Below are positions 1 to 7,796 of a DNA stretch of 15,626 nucleotides, in pieces. This DNA is from UBA4823 sp034436035. GTDB taxonomy: Bacteria > Chloroflexota > Anaerolineae > Anaerolineales > UBA4823. A program made the position numbers and the translations under genes. Every line of letters begins with the position of its first letter. Position 1 is the first letter of the stretch. The notes below the pieces were generated by a model, which was not told where the DNA came from, searched no databases, and saw only the letters and a list, made by a program, of their open reading frames with translations. The stretch is taken from NCBI GenBank assembly GCA_034436035.1, contig DAOTVW010000130.1, forward strand, positions 1 through 15,626, written 5' to 3'.

Positions 1-661
1 TAATACGACTACGTTTCCCCCACATCCACAATCCCCATCCAATCAACATCGCTAGTCCTCCCACAAATAAAAAGGTATCTCTCCAAAACCGCTCAGGGAA
101 TAATCGTATCAATGTATCCGACCATAGAAAAGTCCACGTTCCTGGTTCGAAAAAGGCGTTATGAAAGGCTACAAAAAAGACTCCAAATCCCAGCAACACA
201 AAGACTAACACAAAAGCCAGTATAATGATGGTTAATAATCCTCCACTTCCAAGCGCGTTGCGGAACTCTCCCCATGCCTGCCACTTCCACTCAATGATAC
301 CTATTATGATAAACAACGCCACCAAGGCATACCATACTAATAACACCTTTTGCACCACATTCTTGACATCAAGCATGTGTTTTAACTCCCGTTGGTTATA
401 AACCGGATTGCCGTTATCAAATTTTAAATCACCCAAAAACTCAATCCCCTTATCATTGAGGAGATAATCCAGCGCAATCCGCGACCAATACAACCGTTCC
501 GATTTGGTAAAGCCGTATGGATCAGGTGGAAATGCCGGTAAGTTATATTCTATATGTAAAAATAGTGGTGTAAGCAGTAAACGGACGATCGTCAAAACTA
601 ATAAAACAGGAGTTAATAGACTGATGAGTAATCCCAATAAATTTTGCAATAGTTCTTTCAT
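1..661 (-). CDS. TIGR01906/DUF1461 (Lit-like) integral membrane protein, 3' end missing
   Basis: This reading frame starts with ATG at 661 and stays open for 220 codons to the window edge, so its C-terminus is missing. Four hydrophobic segments are visible at about residues 10-35, 104-124, 141-167 and 195-214, with a soluble loop at about 36-103. The hallmark stretch FEPGTW...DTLIRLFP..FW (171-193) is typical of the TIGR01906/DUF1461 family. From family knowledge, Lit of low-GC Firmicutes belongs here; it moves an acyl chain within bacterial lipoproteins to make the lyso-form, and two His residues are important. His95 (in RELKHMLDV) and His167 (in FHNAFF) are good candidates for that pair. 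The start codon overlaps the upstream stop as ATGA (661-658), so translation is probably coupled to the SpeE-like gene. Family membership is fairly sure; the acyltransferase role in this phylum is inference. Confidence 0.8.
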   Translation of the reverse strand, partial: MKELLQNLLGLLISLLTPVLLVLTIVRLLLTPLFLHIEYNLPAFPPDPYGFTKSERLYWSRIALDYLLNDKGIEFLGDLKFDNGNPVYNQRELKHMLDVKNVVQKVLLVWYALVALFIIIGIIEWKWQAWGEFRNALGSGGLLTIIILAFVLVFVLLGFGVFFVAFHNAFFEPGTWTFLWSDTLIRLFPERFWRDTFLFVGGLAMLIGWGLWMWGKRSRI

Positions 662-2232
662 TGTAAATTTTCCACCTCTCCGGATAGGATAAAATTCAGG
701 ACCAAATTATTGGTCAGCCATTCAATTGGCGCCCGATCATCGGTAAAAACGAATGTCGATTTTTCGATTGGTTTTTGATAAAGGACAAAACGCTGCATAA
801 CTTCAAGGAGCAAGGGATGAATATCAGATCGCGGATAAAAAGCAAGTAAATTTCGATAAAAATTTTGGACGGTAGTCGGTTGCATAGTCGCATAGATGAT
901 GGAATTGAAGGTATCAGGTAAGTCCATCACGTATAACGATGGAAATATTTGCCCTAAGGTTTGACAAAATCCAGCAATCAGTCGCCGATCATTTGGTGCT
1001 CGCCCTACATTGATCGCCAACACCCCCTGTGGATTTAAATGTTGGGCGACTATTTGGAAAAACTCCAGAGTGGTTAGATGCCATGGAATATAAGGAGGCC
1101 GGTAGGCATCTACAATAATTAAGTCATATTTATAATTACTATGCGAAATCCCCCAGCGCCCATCCACTGCTTGTGCATTCAGGTTAGCTAAATCCATGCC
1201 GAAATACTGTTTCCCCACTTCAATGATCATTGGATCGATTTCATAACCATCGATCGGGATAGCTCCAAACACGGCGCTTGCCTGCCGTGCACTTGTTCCC
1301 GCTGCCAACCCGATAATGGCAATTCGTTTGACATGACTTGGATCATAACCATTTGCCCCATCGGGGGCATTGAAAAAAGGCGCCGCAAGAAATTGCTCCC
1401 ACGGACCTCCATAAAATAGTTGCGTCGGATGCCATTCGGAATGGATTCCTTGACCCTCGTTCAATCGCAACAAGTGATAACCATCTTGTTGTAACACTTG
1501 AATGTAGTTGTAGGCTGATTCTGTTTCAAAAATCTGACCTTGGCTGTTCTTAATTGACTGATTGCCAAAAACAAATAAACCCACTAATATAGCCACTGCC
1601 AGAATGTTGAGAAAAAGTTGTTTTCGCCAACCTTCAAACCATAGTCCGGTCAAAGCGGTCAAACAGGTGAGCAGCCCAAAGATAACAAAGGTGCGAAAAG
1701 TGCCGATAGTTGGGATCAATACAATAACGGGTAAAAACGCCCCGATAAATGACCCAATTGTGGAAACAGCATATAACTGCCCGGAGATCTTACCAGATGA
1801 TTCTGTGTCCTCTACCGAAAGGCGGATTGCATAAGGTGAAACCATCCCAAGCAAGGTCATGGGGATAATCAGGAGAATCAAAACAACAACAAACGATCCC
1901 ACCAGGATTCCAAACTGCAATTGATCAAATGCATTTGATGCAATTCGCATGATTGGTTTTGCAACAATTGGGATAAATCCTGTTGCAAAACCACCCCAAA
2001 ACATCAGTTGATACATGACCGTTTGAGTAGGCTTTCGATCTGCCAATCGTCCGCCAAGGAAATAACCAGCAGCGAGGAACACCAAAATCAATCCGATTAT
2101 CGAAGCCCATACGAGATTACTGTTTCCGTAAATCGTCCCAACCAAACGCGAAGCAGTTAACTCCACTGCCAAAGCAGCCATGCCTGTTACAAAAACAGCT
2201 AAATAAATGAGACGCCGTTTTGATTGAATCAT
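658..2232 (-). CDS. Membrane-anchored spermidine-synthase-like protein (fused MFS-like/SpeE-like)
   Basis: A 524-residue protein in two halves. Residues 1-225 carry about six or seven hydrophobic helices of MFS-like character, including the segment AGYFLGGRLADRK (55-67). Residues about 235-515 form a Rossmann-type SAM/spermidine-synthase fold: an entry strand (ESAYNYIQV, 238-246), the nucleotide loop GLAAGTSA (308-315), an acidic ligand in EIDP (331-334), the strand DLIIVDAY (370-377) and FTDDRAPIEWLT (496-507). Known spermidine synthases have a DSxDP-type motif at the fourth strand with a catalytic Asp. Here it reads DAYRPP, with Arg in that place, so classical aminopropyl transfer is unlikely. 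Substrate and reaction are unknown. It lies 8 nt after the glycosyltransferase and overlaps the Lit-like gene by ATGA, so the three are probably one transcript. No convincing Shine-Dalgarno precedes the ATG. Confidence 0.85.
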   Translation of the reverse strand: MIQSKRRLIYLAVFVTGMAALAVELTASRLVGTIYGNSNLVWASIIGLILVFLAAGYFLGGRLADRKPTQTVMYQLMFWGGFATGFIPIVAKPIMRIASNAFDQLQFGILVGSFVVVLILLIIPMTLLGMVSPYAIRLSVEDTESSGKISGQLYAVSTIGSFIGAFLPVIVLIPTIGTFRTFVIFGLLTCLTALTGLWFEGWRKQLFLNILAVAILVGLFVFGNQSIKNSQGQIFETESAYNYIQVLQQDGYHLLRLNEGQGIHSEWHPTQLFYGGPWEQFLAAPFFNAPDGANGYDPSHVKRIAIIGLAAGTSARQASAVFGAIPIDGYEIDPMIIEVGKQYFGMDLANLNAQAVDGRWGISHSNYKYDLIIVDAYRPPYIPWHLTTLEFFQIVAQHLNPQGVLAINVGRAPNDRRLIAGFCQTLGQIFPSLYVMDLPDTFNSIIYATMQPTTVQNFYRNLLAFYPRSDIHPLLLEVMQRFVLYQKPIEKSTFVFTDDRAPIEWLTNNLVLNFILSGEVENLQ

Positions 2233-2240
2233 GGAACAGT

Positions 2241-2966
2241 TTAATAGGTGAATAACTTTACCTTCTTGGCTTTTTTCTCTCCCCGTGTGGCAATCATCCA
2301 GGCTTTTAGAATTTGACCATACATTTTGGAACGGTTATACACCCCTTTGATTAAACCACGGTGCTCTTCACTTGGTGGATGGGAAACTCCCCACCAATAA
2401 ACTTTATCCGTCTTCCAATGATACTTCTGACTGGCAGCAGTGATTGCAGTTTCTAAACCGTACCCAGCTGCTGCGGGCCAATAGATTTGTTTCAATCTCG
2501 TAAGCCAAATCGCCCGCTGACCAGTTAACCAGGGAGTTACCCAATGACTCATATCCGTACGAAAATTCCCGCCTTTAAAAATACCAAGTGCCATATCAGC
2601 TTTTTTATCAAGTAATGGAACAAGTAATTGATAAATGTGATCGGGGGTTAACCCAATCAAATCAGCATCAACGGTTAGGACTATTGAAGCGCTTGTCGCC
2701 ATTGCGGCATCATAAACCGATTGCCCTTTTCCTTGATTTTTTTCATGCCGCAATAATCGGATGCGTGGTTCCTTTTTAGTGTAATCATTTATGATTGCAC
2801 CTGTGCCATCGGTAGAACCGTCATCAACTACAATGATTTCCGATAGGAAAACCACTTGACTAAGGACTTCGAGAACATTCCCAATCCCTTTTTCTTCGTT
2901 GTATGCTGGAACAATGGCAGCAATCGACACATTTGGAATAGTTTGTGGATTATGACTGGTTAACAA
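2241..2966 (-). CDS. Family 2 glycosyltransferase
   Basis: A GT2 (GT-A fold) enzyme of 241 residues from the chosen start. It shows the nucleotide-sugar motifs IVPAYNEE (about 18-25) and VVDDGSTD (46-53), and a metal-binding DxD (VDAD, Asp100 and Asp102). The NQGKGQS stretch between them is also typical. There is no transmembrane segment, so it probably acts at the cytosolic membrane face on a lipid or sugar acceptor; donor and acceptor cannot be read from sequence. The frame is open up to a TTG at 3002, but a TATAAT at 3012-3007 would place the transcript start at about that codon. The in-frame TTG at 2966 has GGTGA (2975-2971) four bases upstream, so I prefer it. A GTG twelve codons further in is a weaker option. 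It is the first gene of the minus-strand run with the SpeE-like and Lit-like genes. Confidence 0.85.
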   Translation of the reverse strand: MLTSHNPQTIPNVSIAAIVPAYNEEKGIGNVLEVLSQVVFLSEIIVVDDGSTDGTGAIINDYTKKEPRIRLLRHEKNQGKGQSVYDAAMATSASIVLTVDADLIGLTPDHIYQLLVPLLDKKADMALGIFKGGNFRTDMSHWVTPWLTGQRAIWLTRLKQIYWPAAAGYGLETAITAASQKYHWKTDKVYWWGVSHPPSEEHRGLIKGVYNRSKMYGQILKAWMIATRGEKKAKKVKLFTY

Positions 2967-3006
2967 GATTTCACCATATTTTATTAATATCGTCTTACTC
3001 AATTGG

Positions 3007-3034
3007 ATTATAACTCACTTCCCGATTACGTTAA
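3007..3034 (-). promoter_or_regulatory. Putative sigma-70 promoter for the glycosyltransferase run
   Basis: Minus-strand TATAAT at 3012-3007 has a weak -35 match, TTAACG at 3034-3029, with a 16-nt spacer. Transcription would start near 3000, inside the longest possible glycosyltransferase frame and upstream of the preferred TTG at 2966. The -10 is perfect; the -35 is only a partial match. Confidence 0.45.
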
Positions 3035-3062
3035 ACTTTCGGGTAAAATATGTTTTTCCCAT

Positions 3063-3071
3063 TGGTATAAT
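3063..3071 (+). promoter_or_regulatory. Extended -10 promoter for the alaS operon
   Basis: TGGTATAAT is a perfect extended -10 element (TGn plus TATAAT at 3066-3071). I see no good -35 at 16-18 nt upstream, which fits extended -10 promoters. The start point would be near 3078, giving a leader of about 24 nt before the alaS ATG at 3102. It stands back to back with the minus-strand promoter. Confidence 0.55.
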
Positions 3072-3090
3072 TCATGCAATCACAGAATTC

Positions 3091-3096
3091 AAGGAG
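3091..3096 (+). promoter_or_regulatory. Ribosome binding site that fixes the alaS start
   Basis: AAGGAG lies five bases before the ATG at 3102. No similar site precedes the in-frame TTG at 3003, which is also upstream of the likely promoter. Confidence 0.7.
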
Positions 3097-3101
3097 CGTT
3101 T

Positions 3102-5846
3102 ATGCAATCCAATCACCTTAGCGGAGCACAAATTCGTCAGGAATTTATCGATTTCTTTGTCAGGCATGGACATACGTTTGTCCCATCTTCCAGTTTAGTA
3201 CCAGGTGGAGATCAAACGTTGCTGTTCACTAATGCGGGAATGGTCCAATTTAAAGATGTGTTTTTGGGGACTGATAAACGGCCTTACACACGCGCAACCA
3301 ATTCCCAAAAATGTATGCGAGTGGCAGGCAAGCATAATGACCTCGAAGATGTCGGACGGGATGATACCCATCACACATTTTTCGAAATGTTGGGCAACTG
3401 GTCTTTCGGGGATTATTACAAAAAAGAGGCAATTGCTTGGGCATGGGAGCTATTGACGGATGTTTGGAAAATCCCCAAAGAAAAACTTTGGTTCACATGC
3501 TTCCGTGATGATCAAGGGGATATACCAGAGGATGCCGAAGCAGCAGAACATTGGCGCGCTCAACCTGGTTTGAATCCGGATCACATTTTATTTTTTGGAC
3601 GCAAAGAAAACTTCTGGGAAATGGCTGAAATCGGTCCTTGTGGGCCATGCAGTGAAATCCATATTGATCGGGGAATCGAATTCTGTGACAAGCAAGATGT
3701 TCCCGGACATGTCTGTCGGGTTAATGGAGATTGTAAACGCTTTTTAGAATTGTGGAATTTGGTTTTTATACAATATAACCGAATAAATCCTACACAACTT
3801 CAACCTCTTCCTGCAAAACATGTGGACACAGGGATGGGGCTGGAAAGGATAGTATCGGTTTTGCAAAATGTCAAATCGAATTACCGCACCGATTTGTTTT
3901 GGCCAATGATGTTGCGCGTGCAAGAATTATGTGGTCAGAGTGACGAGGAACGCGAAAAGAACCTCACTCCTTATCGCGTCATCGCAGATCATTCCCGAGC
4001 TGCCACATTCTTGATTGCCGATGGCGTCGTCCCCGGGAACACAGGCCGCAATTATGTTTGCCGCATGATCATCCGCCGTGCTTCCCGCTTCGGTAGCAAA
4101 ATTGGACTCAATGAACCTTTCCTGGCGCAAATCGCTGATGTAGTCATCCAAGAATACGGTGCGTTTTATCCTGAACTTATGCGCAACCGCAGCACCATTT
4201 TGGATTCAATCACGCGGGAAGAGATTCGTTTCCATCGCACATTAGACAGCGGTTTAACTAAACTTGAAAACCTGATTGAAAAACTAAAAGAAACTTCCTC
4301 AACTACGCTAGCTGGTGATCAAGCATTTGATTTATATGCAACCTATGGTTTGCCCCTGGAAATTACAAAAGATATTTTGGAAGAACAAAATTTATCCGTG
4401 GATGAAGCGTCTTTTTATCGCGCGATGGATAATCACCGTTTAGTATCAGGCGCAGGGGAAGCGTTTGGTGAATTGGGAGGAGAAGATGTAGATATCTATC
4501 GCTCAGTTTTTGAGCAATTAACGGTCCAAGGCAAGCTCTCAGAACAGGGAGTTAAATATGACCCCTATTCAGCAACTAGTATTGAATCCGTTATCTTAGC
4601 TATTTTTCATAACGGACAATCAGTTTCGATGGTTCAACCGGGAGACAAAGTCGAGATATTACTTCCCCAAACTTGTTTTTATGTCGAAAGTGGTGGTCAA
4701 GTGTCCGATCAGGGCTGGATCATCAACAAGAATGGGACACCTTTTCGAATCGCTGTCCAGGACATGCGCAAACCAGCCGCAGGCGTTATCGTTCACATTG
4801 GCGAAGTGGTAGAGGGTAACCCCACGGTAAACGCGAACGTGATCGCCCAAGTAGATAAAAAACGACGCCAGGACATTATGCGCAACCACACTGCCACTCA
4901 TTTGCTACACCGCCATTTACGAAGAGTGTTGGGAGAACATGCCCGCCAAGCTGGCTCATTGGTTGCGCCAGATCGGTTGCGGTTTGACTTCACACACCCA
5001 GATGCCATGACCTCTCAACAAATTCAAGAAGTCCAGGATGGGGTTAATCAAGATATTTTGGATAATTATCCACTGCAGATTCATTTCAAACCGCTGCAGC
5101 AAGCCATCGAAGAAGGAGCGATGGCGCTCTTTGGAGAGAAATATGGGGAAATCGTTCGAAATATTACCATTGGCGAATCTGATATCCTCTCCAATGAATT
5201 ATGCGGAGGCACTCATGTGAACCAGACCGGGGATATTGGTTTATTCTTGATTCTATCGGAGGGTAGTGTAGCTGCGGGTATCCGCCGTATTGAAGCTGTC
5301 ACCGGGAGAAAAGCTTATGAAATCGCCTCTAAAAGGCTGACAATTTTACAAGACTCGGCTTCTCTGCTGAACTCCACTATCGAAGGCGTACCCGACAAAA
5401 TCAAACGAACATTAGATGACTATAACAATACACTTAAAATAGTGGAAAGCTTAAAACAACAGATTCTTTTAAAGGAATTTGAAGAAAAATTCACTACCCA
5501 ACTACGCCAGATTGGGGAAATTAAGCTATTTTCCCTTATCTTAAATGATGCCGATGGCGAAATCCTCCGCCAACTTGTAGATCAATTCCGAAAAAGGGTA
5601 ACCAGCCATGGTGTCATTGTATTGGGCAGTCAACCCAACCAAAAGCCAATACTCATTGTCGGGATGACTGACGATTTGGTAAAAGCCGGTTGGAGCGCAG
5701 TAGACCTTGTAAGGTATCTTGCTCTTCCATTGGGAGGTGGCGGAGGTGGTAAACCGGCTCTTGCCCAAGCTGGTGGTAAGGATGCTCAAAAATTACATCA
5801 GGTAACGACAATGGCTGAACAATGGATCCGCGAGAAATCCAGGTGA
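3102..5846 (+). CDS. alaS: Alanyl-tRNA synthetase
   Basis: AlaRS of 914 residues, a normal length slightly on the long side; it charges tRNA-Ala with alanine in the cytosol. The class II catalytic core begins close to the start and includes HHTFFEMLGNWSFGDYY (90-106). The editing domain carries the zinc-site motifs HTATH (His596, His600) and CGGTH (Cys701, His705), which clear mischarged Ser/Gly. The C-terminal C-Ala domain ends with a six-glycine run (878-883) followed by KPALAQAGGKD. An insertion after GPCGPCSEIH, containing three further Cys residues, precedes the tRNA-binding region. The frame is open from a TTG at 3003, but promoter and AAGGAG placement make the ATG at 3102 the start; the 33 extra residues of the longer frame look non-native. 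It heads a four-gene plus-strand run. Confidence 0.97.
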   Translation: MQSNHLSGAQIRQEFIDFFVRHGHTFVPSSSLVPGGDQTLLFTNAGMVQFKDVFLGTDKRPYTRATNSQKCMRVAGKHNDLEDVGRDDTHHTFFEMLGNWSFGDYYKKEAIAWAWELLTDVWKIPKEKLWFTCFRDDQGDIPEDAEAAEHWRAQPGLNPDHILFFGRKENFWEMAEIGPCGPCSEIHIDRGIEFCDKQDVPGHVCRVNGDCKRFLELWNLVFIQYNRINPTQLQPLPAKHVDTGMGLERIVSVLQNVKSNYRTDLFWPMMLRVQELCGQSDEEREKNLTPYRVIADHSRAATFLIADGVVPGNTGRNYVCRMIIRRASRFGSKIGLNEPFLAQIADVVIQEYGAFYPELMRNRSTILDSITREEIRFHRTLDSGLTKLENLIEKLKETSSTTLAGDQAFDLYATYGLPLEITKDILEEQNLSVDEASFYRAMDNHRLVSGAGEAFGELGGEDVDIYRSVFEQLTVQGKLSEQGVKYDPYSATSIESVILAIFHNGQSVSMVQPGDKVEILLPQTCFYVESGGQVSDQGWIINKNGTPFRIAVQDMRKPAAGVIVHIGEVVEGNPTVNANVIAQVDKKRRQDIMRNHTATHLLHRHLRRVLGEHARQAGSLVAPDRLRFDFTHPDAMTSQQIQEVQDGVNQDILDNYPLQIHFKPLQQAIEEGAMALFGEKYGEIVRNITIGESDILSNELCGGTHVNQTGDIGLFLILSEGSVAAGIRRIEAVTGRKAYEIASKRLTILQDSASLLNSTIEGVPDKIKRTLDDYNNTLKIVESLKQQILLKEFEEKFTTQLRQIGEIKLFSLILNDADGEILRQLVDQFRKRVTSHGVIVLGSQPNQKPILIVGMTDDLVKAGWSAVDLVRYLALPLGGGGGGKPALAQAGGKDAQKLHQVTTMAEQWIREKSR

Positions 5847-5877
5847 GGTTTTAAGATTTGTTAATTCACACTTTTGA

Positions 5878-7389
5878 ATGAAAATCCAAATCATTCAGTT
5901 AGAACCGCACGACGATGTTATTTCCACTCGAGATAAGATGGGTTGGGCAAAGGCAGCGCGTATTCTGCTGGTACTTCCTGAAAGAAATCATTTATTTCAA
6001 AACAAACTGGATCAGCAATTAATCCTTCGCTCAGCCCAAAAAATCGGTGCTCAAATCGCATTTGTCACCCGCGACCGATTGGTTCAAAAAAATGCCAGAG
6101 AGCTTTCTATTCCTACATTTCGCACGATTACGAAAGCCACCAAAACCGAATGGGGTAACCCAGCTAGTTTTAATACCCAAAATGAATCCAAAACAACCCA
6201 CCACCAAAAAGTAATCGAATTATCCACTGCTGTGAATACGTTGCGGAAGAATTCCCTAGGGTGGATGAACCATATATCTCTCAGATTGGCTGTTTTCCTT
6301 GTTAGCGTACTGGCAGTTTTAGCTTTGGCGTCGGCATTACTTCCCACTACGAAAATAACCATCTACCCAGACTCCATTCCGCAAAAAATACCCTTTCAAT
6401 TCTTTGCCAAACCTACATTAGAATCGATACGTTTAAGTGGAGAAATACCTATCACTTCGAAAACAATCCACCTGAATGGAAAGCTAAGACAGAAGGCGAC
6501 CGGCAAAATACACATTCCTTTAGCTTTTGCCACCGGTGAGGTATTACTCACGAATTTAACCGATAAAGAAATTACCATACCAGCGGGAACGATTGTCACA
6601 ACGATAACCGCACCTACCCATCGTTATCAAATCACTCAAACCGCTACCTTAGCAGCTGGCTCGGGTAAAACACTAAATGTAGGGATCAAAGCATTAATCC
6701 CAGGCAGTTCTGAAAATATTCCAGCAAACGCCATCCGAGCTGTGGAAGGTGTCTTGGGATTGGATATTGCTGCAACAAATCCAATCCCAATTAGCGGTGG
6801 CAGCGATCAAACTGTAACATCGGTCAGTGCCAGCGATCAAGAAACTCTCCTCTCCAATCTGAAACAATCGTTAATTCAGGATGCACAGCAGCAACTTCCT
6901 CACTCCCTGGCAAAAAGCGACCTCATCCTGTATAAAGAGCCCACAGCAGTCACTGTCATCAACGCTGTCTTTACTCCGGAACAAAATCAACCAGCTGATA
7001 CAGTTCAGCTCGATCTTGAGATCGAAGCAACTTTTGCGATTGCCAGTGGCGAACACATTCAAAAGTTGGCAAGACAATTATTGGACGCAAACCTGCCAGA
7101 AGGTTATCAGTCCTTGGATAACGAGATTCAGGCACATTGTCTGGATTCCATTCAAAGGCTACTGAATGATAGTTTTTCCTGCAAAATGGAAGTGATTAGG
7201 CAAATCTTCCCTAAAATTGATGTAGGGATTGTCCAACAACAAATCCTATTACAATCCGTTCCAAAAGCTCGGCAGCACATACAAGGGCTTTATCCATTCC
7301 AGCGACCTGTCCAAATTGAAATGAACCCAAGCTGGTGGAAAATTCTGCCGGCGTTGCCGATGCGGATTATGATTGAGATTAAACCATGA
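5878..7389 (+). CDS. Single-pass membrane protein with baseplate-J-like domain
   Basis: A 503-residue protein of unknown function. Residues 1-90 look like a small alpha/beta cytosolic domain (ARILLVLPERNHLF, then GAQIAFVTRDRLV). One strong transmembrane helix lies at about 134-156. The remainder is presumably extracytoplasmic and beta-rich. Residues about 205-325 match the pattern of baseplate-J/gp47-like domains: EITIPAGTIVTT (231-242), then PGSSENIPANAIRAVEG (275-291), then NPIPISGGSD (301-310). No phage genes are nearby, so a phage role is unlikely; a cell-envelope role is inference. It starts 31 nt after alaS with no obvious Shine-Dalgarno and overlaps ruvX by ATGA. In Firmicutes the corresponding place between alaS and ruvX holds a small unrelated gene (yrzL/ireB). 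Confidence 0.75.
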   Translation: MKIQIIQLEPHDDVISTRDKMGWAKAARILLVLPERNHLFQNKLDQQLILRSAQKIGAQIAFVTRDRLVQKNARELSIPTFRTITKATKTEWGNPASFNTQNESKTTHHQKVIELSTAVNTLRKNSLGWMNHISLRLAVFLVSVLAVLALASALLPTTKITIYPDSIPQKIPFQFFAKPTLESIRLSGEIPITSKTIHLNGKLRQKATGKIHIPLAFATGEVLLTNLTDKEITIPAGTIVTTITAPTHRYQITQTATLAAGSGKTLNVGIKALIPGSSENIPANAIRAVEGVLGLDIAATNPIPISGGSDQTVTSVSASDQETLLSNLKQSLIQDAQQQLPHSLAKSDLILYKEPTAVTVINAVFTPEQNQPADTVQLDLEIEATFAIASGEHIQKLARQLLDANLPEGYQSLDNEIQAHCLDSIQRLLNDSFSCKMEVIRQIFPKIDVGIVQQQILLQSVPKARQHIQGLYPFQRPVQIEMNPSWWKILPALPMRIMIEIKP

Positions 7390-7796
7390 TCATCTTGGCA
7401 GTTGACCCTGGTCAAAAGCGGATTGGTATTGCTATCACAGACCCATCTGGGAAAGTAGCCCTGCCATTGACAATCCTAGAACATATCTCACGCCACCATG
7501 ATGCCCAACAGATTGTCCAAATCGCCGTAGAAAATAACGTATCATTGATTATCATTGGGCAAGCACTCGATAGCGACAATATGCCCACACTTCAAAGCCG
7601 TCGTTCAGAGAATTTAGCGAAGTCTGTTAGAGCACTAACCTCGATACCCGTCGAATTATGGGAAGAGTTTGAAAGCTCTCAAGTGATTAAAAACCTGCAA
7701 GCTAAGTCATCTCCTAAACATAAAGCAAGACGGAAAGCAATCGATGACTTAGCAGCGGTCGTCATTTTACAAAACTATCTCGAAAGCCATGCGTAA
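7386..7796 (+). CDS. ruvX: RuvX/YqgF family pre-16S rRNA nuclease (Holliday junction resolvase-like)
   Basis: A 136-residue RNase-H-fold protein of normal family length. YqgF trims the 5' end of pre-16S rRNA; family members are also annotated as Holliday junction resolvases. The N-terminal VDPGQKRIGIAITDPSG (6-22) holds the first catalytic Asp (Asp7). A Glu-rich strand end, ELWEEFESS, stands where most members have DERxS/T. A C-terminal DDLAAVVIL gives the last acidic residues. The usual GLP triad is GQA here. It is coupled to the upstream gene by ATGA (7386-7389) and its last codons overlap the mltG start by 8 nt. Confidence 0.92.
   Translation: MIILAVDPGQKRIGIAITDPSGKVALPLTILEHISRHHDAQQIVQIAVENNVSLIIIGQALDSDNMPTLQSRRSENLAKSVRALTSIPVELWEEFESSQVIKNLQAKSSPKHKARRKAIDDLAAVVILQNYLESHA

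Noticed and set aside
504..692. Plus-strand frame of 62 codons
   Set aside because: It lies opposite the Lit-like gene and the end of the SpeE-like gene, both of which have clear family motifs, and it resembles no known protein.
658..2232. Genuine spermidine synthase (speE)
   Set aside because: The catalytic Asp position is Arg and the protein has a large membrane half; only the fold is shared.
3003..3101. N-terminal extension of alaS from the TTG at 3003
   Set aside because: It contains the extended -10 promoter and the Shine-Dalgarno, and its 33 residues do not look like an AlaRS N-terminus, which begins properly at the ATG at 3102.
5878..7389. Phage remnant on account of the baseplate-J-like motifs
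   Set aside because: No other phage gene, integrase or attachment site is near, and the gene is knitted by overlaps into a housekeeping operon.
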